Part shown: in pieces, positions 9,560-18,934 of the stretch
Layout of the letters: every line of letters begins with the position of its first letter
How positions within the stretch are numbered: the stretch's first letter is position 1
Origin: Devriesea agamarum
Lineage (GTDB): Bacteria > Actinomycetota > Actinomycetes > Actinomycetales > Dermabacteraceae
Assembly (NCBI RefSeq): GCF_900070355.1
Contig: NZ_LN849456.1
Location: forward strand, 1,860,001-1,924,000
DNA: 64,000 bases
Direction: 5' to 3'
Notes under the pieces: generated by a model
Told to the model about the DNA's origin: nothing
Seen by the model: only the letters and a program-made list of their open reading frames with translations
Databases searched by the model: none
Translations under genes and position numbers: made by a program

Positions 9560-11934
9560 GAGGTGGGCGATCCCGCCGGTTAATGCTGGCCATCGCCCTG
9601 CCCGGAGGGCTGGGTTTGCTGCTGTGGCTGGTCGCGATATGGATGGCGACCGGTCATGCCATCATCGCCCTCCTTGCCACGGCAGCAATCGCACTGTTCG
9701 CTCTCGCCACCGGGCTACTTGTGCTCAGTCTGCACCGCCACCAAGCGCGCCAGCTCACAGCGGTCGAAAAGCGTCTTTACAAGGAACTCACCCGGCTGGT
9801 CTACTTCACCCGCCGCACCCCAGCCATTGCCGGAACCGTCGGCCGACTGGCGCAACTCCAGTCCTCGGCTGAACACGCCGCTCAGCTGACCGGCCCGCAG
9901 CCGCATGCCACCGGCGCCGTCACCGCTTACCTGCCCGGCCAAACCAAAGGCCTCCCCATAAAGGCCCGGATTACCAGTGGTTTCAAGCTTCACGACAGCG
10001 CACCGGACGACATTGCTTTCGCACTGACTAAGCAACCTCTCAGCGTCACGATCCAGGAAGAGGGGCTTCGCCACCTCACCATGCGGGTGCAGTTGGAAGC
10101 CGCACCGCAAAGCCAGATCATTCGCGCCGGGATTGTCACGATCAAGGCATACAATGCTCGCGGCACAGAGCTTCCTCCGGTCTCAATGCTCAAGCATTCC
10201 CCCGAAGTCGGTCAGTACATCTACCTCGATCTCAATAAGCTCACCGACCTCACCTTAGATATTCCGCTCCCAGTCACCACTCAATCAGTAACCCTGGCGT
10301 TTTGCAGCTGGGCCGCCGAACCCGGGACTGTACGCATCCGCAATCTCATTGAGGCAAAAACCTCCGTAACCAGCGCCTCCGGTCCAGCCGCCGCGGGATC
10401 AGCGGCCATGCCGGCGGTAACCGCCCGCGACCGAGACCAGACCATCGCCGCGCCCCCGAAGCGGCGCATGCGCGATCTGCGGGTCGCGATGATCTGCGAC
10501 GAATTTACATATAACTCTTTTAGCCCAGAATTCCATGCAATCCCCCTTGAGCCGTCAACCTGGCGGCAAACCCTTGAATCCGAGCCCGTAGATTTCTTTT
10601 TCTGCGAATCCGCATGGTCGGGAGTCAACTCCCAGACCCGGCCATGGAAGGGCCAGATCTATTCCAGCGTGAACTTCGCTCGGGAAAACCGCACCGAGCT
10701 TCTCAACATTCTCGCGTTTTGCTCAGAACACGGAATTCCCACCGTGTTCTGGAATAAAGAGGACCCCTCGCATTACGACGATAAAGTCCACAACTTTATC
10801 GACACAGCGAAACTATTCGACCATATCTTCACCACCGATGCCGACTGCGTTGAACGCTACCGTCGCGATCTCGGGCACAGCAGCGTGCACGTGCTTCCGT
10901 TCGCCGCGCAACCGAGGATTTACAACCCCCGTTCCACCGGCCACCGCAGTGACGACGTCCTGTTTGCGGGCTCCTGGTACACCTACCATGAACAGCGCTC
11001 CCAGGTCATGCAGCAGATCATGGACGGCATCGTGAGCCGGGGACTGAACCTCAAGATCTTTGACCGGTTCTTCGGAGGGGATGACCCCAACCACTTCTTC
11101 CCGGAGAAATACGCCCCCTTCTTACATCCCCCGGTCTCACACCGTCAGCTCGCCCAGGAATACCGCACGGTCAACTACGGTCTAAACTTCAATACCGTCA
11201 CCGACTCCCCCACCATGTTCGCCCGGCGGATCTTTGAGCTTGCCGCCTCCAACGTCGCCGTTATATCGAATTGGTCAGCCGGAGTGGAGAGCATGTTCGG
11301 GGACTCGATCATGTATCCAGACCGCGACCCGTCCTGCCTCGACCTGCTCGGAACAGCTGACGGCGAGGACCGGCGCTACTGGGCCATGCTCACCACCTTG
11401 CGCGAGCACACCTACACCCAGCGCGTGGCCGACATCGTGAAAGTGCTTGGGTTGGACGTCGATATTCCCGGCCCCGGCCTGACCCTGCTACAAGCAGTGC
11501 ATCACGAAACCGAAATCAACCAGCTGCTGCATCAGCGGCACACACTCGGGGACGCCGTATCGCACCACTGCTTCGTGCTGTCTAAGTCCATCCCCAACGA
11601 CCGGTTGAGCGCGCTGTATCTCGACCTCAACCGCTATGGCTCAACCTGCGTCTCATCCGCGGTGCTGCGCACCCAGCCGGTGCGACTGGCATCCTTTGCC
11701 CCCGACGACCATGTGCTCCTGACCGATGCGAGGACGACCGTCGATCCGGCAGCCGTCCGAGACGCAACCGCCCATACGAGCTACGAGGACGGACCCATCA
11801 GCGTGCACAAGGCGACCCGAGAATTCTCCTACGTCTGCATTCCCAGCACACTGGGCACCGTCGTACACCGCGATGCGCTCGACCCGCGTGACCCCATCGG
11901 CGCGGATAAACCAATCGTCGCGTACCACCTCTGA
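9556..11934 (+). CDS. Membrane-anchored CgeB-like glycosyltransferase with degenerate C-terminal domain
   Basis: A 792-residue protein starting at the ATG that overlaps the wecC stop. Two hydrophobic helices (about residues 8-60) anchor it. Residues about 110-270 are predicted beta-rich and resemble a carbohydrate-binding or accessory sandwich. Residues about 305-640 are a CgeB/DUF3880-type glycosyltransferase with CDEFTYNSFSPEF, TVFWNKEDPSHYDD and the ARRIFELAASNVAVISNWSA donor-side region. The last 150 residues align by order with the GT2 domain of the 6051 gene, but the acidic metal motif is replaced by LLTDART, so this part probably is not catalytic. Alternative: it has diverged to bind the acceptor. 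Confidence 0.75.
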   Translation: MRGGRSRRLMLAIALPGGLGLLLWLVAIWMATGHAIIALLATAAIALFALATGLLVLSLHRHQARQLTAVEKRLYKELTRLVYFTRRTPAIAGTVGRLAQLQSSAEHAAQLTGPQPHATGAVTAYLPGQTKGLPIKARITSGFKLHDSAPDDIAFALTKQPLSVTIQEEGLRHLTMRVQLEAAPQSQIIRAGIVTIKAYNARGTELPPVSMLKHSPEVGQYIYLDLNKLTDLTLDIPLPVTTQSVTLAFCSWAAEPGTVRIRNLIEAKTSVTSASGPAAAGSAAMPAVTARDRDQTIAAPPKRRMRDLRVAMICDEFTYNSFSPEFHAIPLEPSTWRQTLESEPVDFFFCESAWSGVNSQTRPWKGQIYSSVNFARENRTELLNILAFCSEHGIPTVFWNKEDPSHYDDKVHNFIDTAKLFDHIFTTDADCVERYRRDLGHSSVHVLPFAAQPRIYNPRSTGHRSDDVLFAGSWYTYHEQRSQVMQQIMDGIVSRGLNLKIFDRFFGGDDPNHFFPEKYAPFLHPPVSHRQLAQEYRTVNYGLNFNTVTDSPTMFARRIFELAASNVAVISNWSAGVESMFGDSIMYPDRDPSCLDLLGTADGEDRRYWAMLTTLREHTYTQRVADIVKVLGLDVDIPGPGLTLLQAVHHETEINQLLHQRHTLGDAVSHHCFVLSKSIPNDRLSALYLDLNRYGSTCVSSAVLRTQPVRLASFAPDDHVLLTDARTTVDPAAVRDATAHTSYEDGPISVHKATREFSYVCIPSTLGTVVHRDALDPRDPIGADKPIVAYHL

Positions 11935-11953
11935 GCCTGAAAACGAGACCACA

Positions 11954-13912
11954 GTGACCCTCGACGACCATCCCGCTCTCACCATCATCATTCCGTGCCA
12001 CAATGCCGCGCAGAAAGTGCAGCCGTGCCTGTCCTCCCTGCGCGCGCTGAATGCGGTGCTGGACTCCCTAGAAGTCCTATTTATCGACGACCGGTCTGAC
12101 GACAACACCGTCGATATCCTTCAATCTGCCGCCGCAACCCACCCCAACTGGCAGGTGATCACCCTAGAAGCCAACAGCGGGTCCCCATCGCGTCCGCGCA
12201 ATGTTGGAATTAACGCCGCTCAGGGCCAGTACGTGCTGTTCATCGACGCCGACGACGAAGTGATCGTGGACTCCGTGCTGGCTCTGCTGCGCGACGCCCA
12301 CCAGCACCACGCCGATATCGTGCGTTCCCCGCTGATCGTGGACAACGGCAAGTCGCGGTGGGTAGCAAACCGCATCACCGACTTCCCTCACGACGGCACG
12401 CACCGGGATCAAGTCATCTCGATCCTCACCCACCAGAGCACCACCGTCTCGACCATGGTCCGCACCCAACTGCTCAGAGAGCACGATGTGCGTTGGCCAG
12501 AAGACTTACGCATGGGAGAAGACACCGTCTTCCTCACCGCAGCGTTGCTGGCGGCAACTAGCATCCGATACGTCGACGAGCCGGTGCAGGTTTACCACAA
12601 AGCCGTCACCGCCCAGGCGTCCTCAACCCAGCAGTACGGAGAACGTGAACTGCGCAACCACCTCACCGTGTGGTCAGACGTAGACACCCTGCTGCGCCCA
12701 TTGGATGTGCGCTTTTTCGACCTGCGCGGGCAGGTCGCTTTACAAAGCGTGTTTGAAGCGCTGCGCCTACACGGCACCGGGGACATCACCCGCGCCACAC
12801 ATACCCGTTTCCAGGAATACCTCACCTCCACGGTGGACTGTCTGAACCTCGACTCGCTGCGACCGCGCAACCGAGGATCCATTGCGACACTCCTGGATGG
12901 CTCCTATGAAGATTTCGTTCACGACTGCAAACCGCGGCTGCTTATCGCAGGCTACGACCTGAAATTTATCCGTTCCGCCGAGGAAAGCCTGTCCACCGAG
13001 TTCACCGTGCGCTATGACGAATGGTCCGGGCACGACACGCATGACCCGGCCACTAGCCGGGACTTGCTGGACTGGGCCGACGTGATCTGGTGCGAATGGC
13101 TGCTGGGTAATGCCGTCTGGTACGCCAAGCACAAGCGGGCCGAGCAGCGCCTGATCGTGAGGATTCACCGGTTTGAACTCACCCGGTCCTTCGGGCACCA
13201 GATCGCCATGGACACGGTCGATGCGTTCGTCGGGGTCAGCGTGCACACCCTGGAAGAGGCCATCCACACCTTCAACCTGCCCCGCGAAAAAACCGCTGTC
13301 ATCCCCAATTACCTCGCCCTGGATAAATACACCGCTGCCGACCCTCACAATGAGTCACGCCCGTTTGACCTCGCCATGGTAGGGATCGTTCCAGCGCTCA
13401 AAGGGTATCGCCGAGCGTTAGACCTGCTGCTGGCCTTGCGCGCCATTGACTCGCGCTACACGCTGACGCTGTATGGCAAAACCCCCGACAGCCTGCCTTG
13501 GCTGATGCGTGACCCCGCTGAACGCAAGTATTTCGAGGACTGCGAGCACTTCATTGAGGACAACGGTCTCACCGATTACGTGCGCACCGCTGGATGGAGC
13601 GACTTGCGGTCGACCGTGCACCGTCACGGATTCGTGCTGTCGATGAGCGACCTCGAAAGTTTCCATCTGGCACCGGCGGAGGCGTTTGCCACCGGTAACC
13701 AGGGTGTGTTCGTGAATTGGCGCGGCGTTGAGTACATCTACCCGGCCCGCTATATTTTCTCCACGGTCGCCGAAATGGCGGCGTACATTGCGGCGAACCG
13801 AGATCTGACCACCTTCACCGCCAACGCTCAGGAGGGCGTGGCGCATGTGCGGGCACGATATGACGTCAGCGGTTTCACTGCATCGGTCAAAGATCTGGTG
13901 CGCCGCTCATAA
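11954..13912 (+). CDS. Bifunctional glycosyltransferase: GT2 domain then GT-B domain
   Basis: The first domain (about residues 10-300 of 652) is a GT2 enzyme: LTIIIPCHNAA, FIDDRSDDNT, ARNVG-type SRPRNVGINAAQG, and FIDADDEV as the DXD motif, followed by MGEDTVF. The second (about 320-650) is a GT-B glycosyltransferase with WADVIWCEW, VGIVPALKGYRRALDL and SDLESFHLAPAEAFATG near the donor site. The frame is open upstream to 11726 inside the previous gene, but a GTG at 11954 immediately precedes the GT2 fold and fits the 19-base gap after the preceding stop. The ribosome binding site is weak. The gene ends the plus-strand run and converges on the DUF6270 gene with only 28 bases between stops. Confidence 0.8.
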   Translation: MTLDDHPALTIIIPCHNAAQKVQPCLSSLRALNAVLDSLEVLFIDDRSDDNTVDILQSAAATHPNWQVITLEANSGSPSRPRNVGINAAQGQYVLFIDADDEVIVDSVLALLRDAHQHHADIVRSPLIVDNGKSRWVANRITDFPHDGTHRDQVISILTHQSTTVSTMVRTQLLREHDVRWPEDLRMGEDTVFLTAALLAATSIRYVDEPVQVYHKAVTAQASSTQQYGERELRNHLTVWSDVDTLLRPLDVRFFDLRGQVALQSVFEALRLHGTGDITRATHTRFQEYLTSTVDCLNLDSLRPRNRGSIATLLDGSYEDFVHDCKPRLLIAGYDLKFIRSAEESLSTEFTVRYDEWSGHDTHDPATSRDLLDWADVIWCEWLLGNAVWYAKHKRAEQRLIVRIHRFELTRSFGHQIAMDTVDAFVGVSVHTLEEAIHTFNLPREKTAVIPNYLALDKYTAADPHNESRPFDLAMVGIVPALKGYRRALDLLLALRAIDSRYTLTLYGKTPDSLPWLMRDPAERKYFEDCEHFIEDNGLTDYVRTAGWSDLRSTVHRHGFVLSMSDLESFHLAPAEAFATGNQGVFVNWRGVEYIYPARYIFSTVAEMAAYIAANRDLTTFTANAQEGVAHVRARYDVSGFTASVKDLVRRS

Positions 13913-13940
13913 CGCCCGCCCTCACCGTGGGATCAGGAGC

Positions 13941-15089
13941 TCAGCGCTTGACCTCGACATCGAAGCGGTGCACGAGGAGGTCTTTCGCGCCTTCCCACGG
14001 CACAATATCGACCGATTTGAGGTAGCGCGGCTCATCCCATGACACGTTAAAGGTCGCAATATCCTGCTGCGACCGCAGCGGAATGTACACGTAATGCCCG
14101 TGCCCTTTGAACTCGGTGTAGTTCGCCCCGTGGACCTTAAACTTTTCCTCCTCGCGGAACGTCAGCACCATCAGCGCCCCCCGCAATGGATCCCGTGCAG
14201 TTCCCGTCACCGTGAGTTGCGCACTGACACCTTGGCACGGGCGTCCGATGTGATGACGCGCAACACCGTCCGAAGCCAGTGCATGGGGCTGCGCCAAGCT
14301 CAGGCGACAACCAGCATCCTTGCTCACCGACCGCAAGCCGACCCCCAGACGCCGTTCAAGCTCCCCGACCACAAAGCGATAAAAATCGGCGGAATAGTGA
14401 TAGGAAGCCAGTCCCCATTTGTGCTGAGGATCAAATGAACACACCTCGTCGGGAACAAAGAGAACGGGCAGCCCCTCCTCCTGAACACGCTCAGCCAATT
14501 CCTGCATCGGCGAGCCAAAAGCCTCCTGCTGTCCTTTAATTTTACTGAGCGCGTCCGCATCGGCGTGCACTCCCGCCAGCGGGCTCGTCGCGAGCGGGGC
14601 CGCGATCAGCAACGAACGCTCCCGGCACCCGATGTCATCGAGAAGATCTGCGAAACTGCGCAGAGCATCATCGAAGAGCCGCATATACCGACGGCTTCCA
14701 AATCGGGTCAAACGACAGGTTTCTTTCCAACGGGCGACAAAGTCGGTTGAACGCAGTTCCACCGAGTTGGTGATCCGGCCCCCGCCCGGAGTCTCGTACA
14801 CGCCATCGCGTTCATCCATCAGGTCCCACAGCAGCACATCACATTCTGGGGTGCGTTCACGCAGAACAACTGCCGCCGATCCCGCAATGTCACCCTCCAC
14901 CATGCGGCGCTGAAACGGCGAGGTTAGACCCGAGGTATCGACATCGATCTCGACCGGACCGCCAAACGCGCTGAGCAACGACTGCCGGGCAATGTAGTGA
15001 TCGACACTCACGTCATCGGTCGTGACAAATTCCAGAGCATCCCGGCTCACGCAGCTCCCATAGATAACTACCTTGGCAGATCTGCTCAC
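13941..15089 (-). CDS. DUF6270 domain protein of the polysaccharide locus
   Basis: A 382-residue protein with the DUF6270 signature at the N terminus (VVIYGSCVSRDALEF; Gly-11, Ser-12, Cys-13, Arg-16, Asp-17). LLWDLMDERDGVY and the WGLASYHYSADFYRFV region near residue 235 are other polar clusters. The last 100 residues are beta-rich. DUF6270 proteins recur in surface-glycan loci; the GSC motif and later His residues suggest an SGNH-hydrolase-like fold acting as an esterase or acyltransferase, but that is inference. No signal peptide. Its ATG overlaps the stop of the upstream AsnB-like gene by four bases, so the two proteins are made together. Confidence 0.7.
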   Translation of the reverse strand: MSRSAKVVIYGSCVSRDALEFVTTDDVSVDHYIARQSLLSAFGGPVEIDVDTSGLTSPFQRRMVEGDIAGSAAVVLRERTPECDVLLWDLMDERDGVYETPGGGRITNSVELRSTDFVARWKETCRLTRFGSRRYMRLFDDALRSFADLLDDIGCRERSLLIAAPLATSPLAGVHADADALSKIKGQQEAFGSPMQELAERVQEEGLPVLFVPDEVCSFDPQHKWGLASYHYSADFYRFVVGELERRLGVGLRSVSKDAGCRLSLAQPHALASDGVARHHIGRPCQGVSAQLTVTGTARDPLRGALMVLTFREEEKFKVHGANYTEFKGHGHYVYIPLRSQQDIATFNVSWDEPRYLKSVDIVPWEGAKDLLVHRFDVEVKR

Positions 15090-17533
15090 GCCTCATCTCC
15101 TTCATGCTTTGGCTGAGTTTCCACCAGTTCCACTCCATCCACACGTATAAATACTGGGGCATTTCCCGCCCACCGACGCACCGAGCACTCAACACGCTGA
15201 TTCGCACCACCCGGGACCGTCACCTCATATTCAAACATTGAGGTTCGGGAGTCTTGAACAATATAGATGTACCAAAATCCGCTCGGCGACCATGTCATTC
15301 CCGTTACCGGCTGATCGTGGCCGATACCATGCATGGCGATCAATACCCGATCACCTGACTCTTTGAGCACCTGTCCGCGAAAACGCATCGCCCCCTGGTT
15401 ATCACTGTGCACACAAAAATCAAGAGCGTCCCCGAGACGATAAAACGGACCAAGGCTCGTAGCGCTCGCATATAACTCATTGTGCCGCTGAAGTGCCTGC
15501 GGATCTTCGCCTAAAACCTGACGCAAACGCTCAGGTTCCAGCGCAGGCCTCAGCCCGCGCCCCGTGCGCTGTTGGAGCACCAGATCACGGATGGCCATTT
15601 CCGCCGCGACCAACGCCGCACGGGCGGCCAATGCCTCCTGATCCTCAGCACCCTCGGGTTGAACCACAGCAGCTCCGCTCTGCTGTTGAACCGGCGCTGT
15701 CCCGGACTGATCGCCAGCCCCTGCGACATCCACATGGGGCGTCACAGTCTGCAACGGCGGATCGCCGATGAACTCTGCGACTATCCGCTCAATCTCCTCG
15801 CGCCGTCTCGCATCGAGCATGGTGGCCCCGAGTCGGTGCACCAGCACCACTTTGAAGATCGCACCGAGCTGGTACAGGTTTCCAAACGACCACTGACCAG
15901 AAGGCCGCATCACCAGGTCACCCACAGCTTGAACGTCGAGAAAATCCAGGTCTGAGGCCACATCTCGGATATAGTCGGCGACCCGACGCCGCATCCGTTC
16001 AAAGATGTCTATGCGCCACTGGTACCGACCGAATGCACTCTGCGACGGGAAAGCCGGATTGAAGTCAAAAGGTGGCTGCGGCGTACGTCGCAGCGGCAAA
16101 CCCATCCGGTCGGCAAACTCGGCGGTTTGAGTCGGCCAGGCATCGCCCGCAAACGCTGCCGCTTCAATCGACTTATCGAATCTCCTCACAAGAAGGTAAT
16201 GCAGCATTTGAGCTTGCGTAAACTCGGGCCGAACCCCGCCTAAAATACTGTGAATCCGACAATCCAGAAACGGATGAAATTCTGCAGCGCCAGCATGGCT
16301 GAGAGTAATCGAACCCGCGGTGTGCATGGGACTGCGGAGAACAAACTGTTCAGTCATTTCCAGCTTGGAATCCGGAACCCCGGCGAGCGCAACATCGAGC
16401 ATCCCCATATAGAGCGACTTTAAATGCTGACGAGTATCGGCGGTGAGCAAGGTCGAGACCTCGAAAGCCTTCGCCCGCTGAGCCAGATAGGTGGCCCGAT
16501 CCGGGTAGGTCGCTTTGGCTTTCATGCCGTATTGGTGTCCACCGATCAAGAGATCAGGCCGCAACTGTACTCGTTGCCGGTCGGCTAGCGATGTGCCGAT
16601 AAAGTCCATCAGCACGTCATCGACCACGCTGCGAATGAGGTCTGGACCGCGCTGAATCAACTGTCTGCGATCAATGTGATGGCGATCTGTCAGCTGTGCC
16701 ATCTCCATGACTTCATGGGCGGCCATAACGTCCGGCGCATACGGCTCGCCAAAGGTCATGAAATGATACCTGCGCAGGTGATCGCTGGTGCCCAGCAAAC
16801 CCATAATGGCCCGGGAGTCCTTTCCCCCACTGAGCGAAATAGTTTTCCCTGCTTCGACCGTGGCGAGGAAATCCTCGATATCCGCGGCGAACTCATTCAG
16901 GCGATCAGCAACGTCGGCATCGGATATCGGCGTGTAACTCACGCCCTTACGCGGGGCGATTTCCGTGATCCCGTCCGGCTGGGCCACGTATTTCACGCCC
17001 GGGCGAGTCCTCGATACACCCTCAAGGTAATACTGGTAATCCCCGAGGTGGAACTTGTGGATCATCCAGGCTAAAGAGGTCCGGTTGAACCGTTCGCGTC
17101 CACTCAGCCACGGGCCCAGCAGCGCTTGATGGTTAGTCCAGATGAACTCATCGTCAGTCTGCGTGCTGAGCAGCTGATCTGTTCCAGGATGCCCCGCAAA
17201 CACGGTGAGCTGGTCCTCTCGCACCATGAGTGCGAGGAGGCATTCGGGCACCGCGAGCGGATCTGAACCGTGCTTGTGGTCGGCCAGATCCACTGCTAAG
17301 CGGTCAAGGGTGCGCCGGGTGCGCTGTCCCTGCACGATGAGCAGGCCGCCGTCCTCTAGCGGGATGACCGAGGCATCCAAGGCCGCACCGTAGTGGAACA
17401 GGATGACCTCTGCAGCACCGCGCCGGTACACATCCACGCGGGGTTCGGTTTCGTACGGCAACCTGCGCCAGATGTCTTCGACGGCGGCGCATGACCGACC
17501 GGGTTTCGCCAGGCGGGCGAGAATCACCGACAT
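15086..17533 (-). CDS. Asparagine-synthetase-like ATP pyrophosphatase with extra C-terminal beta domain
   Basis: An 815-residue protein. The N-terminal 190 residues follow the layout of a class II glutamine amidotransferase but have no catalytic Cys at position 2. The PP-loop is intact: ISLSGGKDSRAIMG with SGGKDS at 235-240, followed by HFMTFGEPYAPDV and HPFLDCRIHS. These are the AsnB/asparagine-synthase ATP-binding elements. Residues about 560-640 are an Ala/Gln-rich linker and the last 130 are beta-rich. A functional PP-loop without a glutaminase suggests ATP-dependent adenylation and amide formation with free ammonia or another amine. In this locus a uronic acid such as ManNAcA is a plausible substrate, which is inference. 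It overlaps wecB by 10 bases and the DUF6270 gene by 4. Confidence 0.72.
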   Translation of the reverse strand: MSVILARLAKPGRSCAAVEDIWRRLPYETEPRVDVYRRGAAEVILFHYGAALDASVIPLEDGGLLIVQGQRTRRTLDRLAVDLADHKHGSDPLAVPECLLALMVREDQLTVFAGHPGTDQLLSTQTDDEFIWTNHQALLGPWLSGRERFNRTSLAWMIHKFHLGDYQYYLEGVSRTRPGVKYVAQPDGITEIAPRKGVSYTPISDADVADRLNEFAADIEDFLATVEAGKTISLSGGKDSRAIMGLLGTSDHLRRYHFMTFGEPYAPDVMAAHEVMEMAQLTDRHHIDRRQLIQRGPDLIRSVVDDVLMDFIGTSLADRQRVQLRPDLLIGGHQYGMKAKATYPDRATYLAQRAKAFEVSTLLTADTRQHLKSLYMGMLDVALAGVPDSKLEMTEQFVLRSPMHTAGSITLSHAGAAEFHPFLDCRIHSILGGVRPEFTQAQMLHYLLVRRFDKSIEAAAFAGDAWPTQTAEFADRMGLPLRRTPQPPFDFNPAFPSQSAFGRYQWRIDIFERMRRRVADYIRDVASDLDFLDVQAVGDLVMRPSGQWSFGNLYQLGAIFKVVLVHRLGATMLDARRREEIERIVAEFIGDPPLQTVTPHVDVAGAGDQSGTAPVQQQSGAAVVQPEGAEDQEALAARAALVAAEMAIRDLVLQQRTGRGLRPALEPERLRQVLGEDPQALQRHNELYASATSLGPFYRLGDALDFCVHSDNQGAMRFRGQVLKESGDRVLIAMHGIGHDQPVTGMTWSPSGFWYIYIVQDSRTSMFEYEVTVPGGANQRVECSVRRWAGNAPVFIRVDGVELVETQPKHEGDEA

Positions 17534-18807
17534 CCGGGTGGCTCCGACATCGTTCCCGGTGTGTCTACAGAGGTGCCAGCAAAGGTGGGCGCGTGGATTC
17601 CCGCGCCGGTGGCGGTCTCGGTGCCCACGTCGAGGTTCAGGCCGGCGTTCACGTCGATGTCCGGCACAAAGTCAGCGGGCCGGGCACCGCCCAGGAACGC
17701 CCAGCGAATCGCCTCAAGGGTGCGGCGAGCCGCCAATCCGTCGCCGTAGGGATTCACCGCATTAGCCATCGCCCGATAGGCATCCTCGCAATCGAGCAGG
17801 CGTGAAACCTCATCCACCAGCCGATCCCGCTCCGTGCCCACGAGTTTGACGGTTCCGGCCAGAACCGCTTCGGGACGCTCAGTGTTATCGCGCATCACCA
17901 GAACAGGTTTACCCAGGCTCGGCGCTTCTTCTTGGACACCGCCAGAGTCGGTCAGCACCACGTCGGCCATAGCCAGAACCTTCGTGAACTCGGCGTACCC
18001 CAGGGGTTCGGTCATGATCACGTTCGGGAGACCCACCAGGGGTGGAACCATCGTCTGGCGCACCAGCGGGTTGCGGTGTAGCGGAAGCACCACCGTCAGG
18101 TCGGGATATTTCTCGGCGAGCGCGGCCACCGCGGAGGCGATATCTGACATCGCAGCACCCAAGTTTTCCCGCCGATGGGTGGTGACGAGAAGGACCTTGC
18201 GCTCACTGTCCGCCGACAGCCGTTCAAGACGTTCGTCGCTGAGCGTCACCTTGCGCGCCGACATGTGCAAAAGAGCGTCGATCACACTGTTTCCGGTGAC
18301 GATCACGGCGTTCGGATCCACACCTTCTGCGACCAGGTTTGCTTTCGAGATCGCGGTGGGCGCTAAATGCAGCCGCGTGATTTGAGTGGTCAGTTTCCGG
18401 TTGGCTTCTTCAGGGAACGGCGAGTCAATGCAACCCGACCTGAGCCCCGCCTCCAAGTGGATCACGGGAATGCGCCGGTTAAACGCTGCAATGGCCGCGC
18501 CCATCACCGTGGACGTATCGCCTTGAACTATAACCGCGTCGGGGGCCTGCTCTTCCAGGACTCGATCTACGCCCTCGATCACCCGAGCCACAATGCCATT
18601 GAGGCTCTGACCGGCCGACATAATGTCGAGATCCCGGTCGGGAACGATTTCAAAAAGCTGATTGACCTGATCGAGCATCTCCCGGTGCTGGCCGGTGACA
18701 ACCACGATGCTGTCCATGTCCTCGGCCATGTCAATGGCTTTGATGACCGGCGCAACCTTAATCGCTTCCGGCCTGGTGCCGTAAATGGTCATAACACGCA
18801 TGGACAC
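17524..18807 (-). CDS. wecB: UDP-N-acetylglucosamine 2-epimerase (non-hydrolysing)
   Basis: A 427-residue enzyme converting UDP-GlcNAc to UDP-ManNAc, the substrate for WecC. Family motifs are MTIYGTRPEAIKVAPV, VVTGQHREMLDQV, GDTSTVMGAA, LEAGLRS, TTHRRENLG and LTDSGGVQEEAPSLGKPVLVMR. GTG at 18807 is preceded by AAGGAG. The core ends near residue 370. The remaining roughly 55 residues are a Gly/Thr/Ala-rich tail not usual in the family, and its 3' end overlaps the AsnB-like gene by 10 bases. The enzyme is cytoplasmic. Confidence 0.93.
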   Translation of the reverse strand: MSMRVMTIYGTRPEAIKVAPVIKAIDMAEDMDSIVVVTGQHREMLDQVNQLFEIVPDRDLDIMSAGQSLNGIVARVIEGVDRVLEEQAPDAVIVQGDTSTVMGAAIAAFNRRIPVIHLEAGLRSGCIDSPFPEEANRKLTTQITRLHLAPTAISKANLVAEGVDPNAVIVTGNSVIDALLHMSARKVTLSDERLERLSADSERKVLLVTTHRRENLGAAMSDIASAVAALAEKYPDLTVVLPLHRNPLVRQTMVPPLVGLPNVIMTEPLGYAEFTKVLAMADVVLTDSGGVQEEAPSLGKPVLVMRDNTERPEAVLAGTVKLVGTERDRLVDEVSRLLDCEDAYRAMANAVNPYGDGLAARRTLEAIRWAFLGGARPADFVPDIDVNAGLNLDVGTETATGAGIHAPTFAGTSVDTPGTMSEPPGCR

Positions 18808-18910
18808 CTGATCTCCTTCATCGGGGTCAATTCCTTCGTGAGGCCTCTATTTCCTCAACGAAAGACCTATCTTCCTTGGCGGGACCCATTTCTTGAGCGG
18901 GCCTATATCC

Positions 18911-18934
18911 CTCATGGAGCCTCTCCTCCATGAG
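18911..18934 (-). other. Perfect 9-bp hairpin over the stop codon of the ABC ATPase gene
   Basis: CTCATGGAG (18911-18919) and CTCCATGAG (18926-18934) pair perfectly around a 6-base loop. On the minus strand the hairpin contains the last codons and stop of the upstream gene. No T-run follows, so it may be an mRNA-stability or attenuation element rather than a terminator. Confidence 0.4.

Noticed and set aside
13913-13940. Terminator between the converging glycosyltransferase and DUF6270 genes
   Set aside because: The 28 bases contain no hairpin or T-run.
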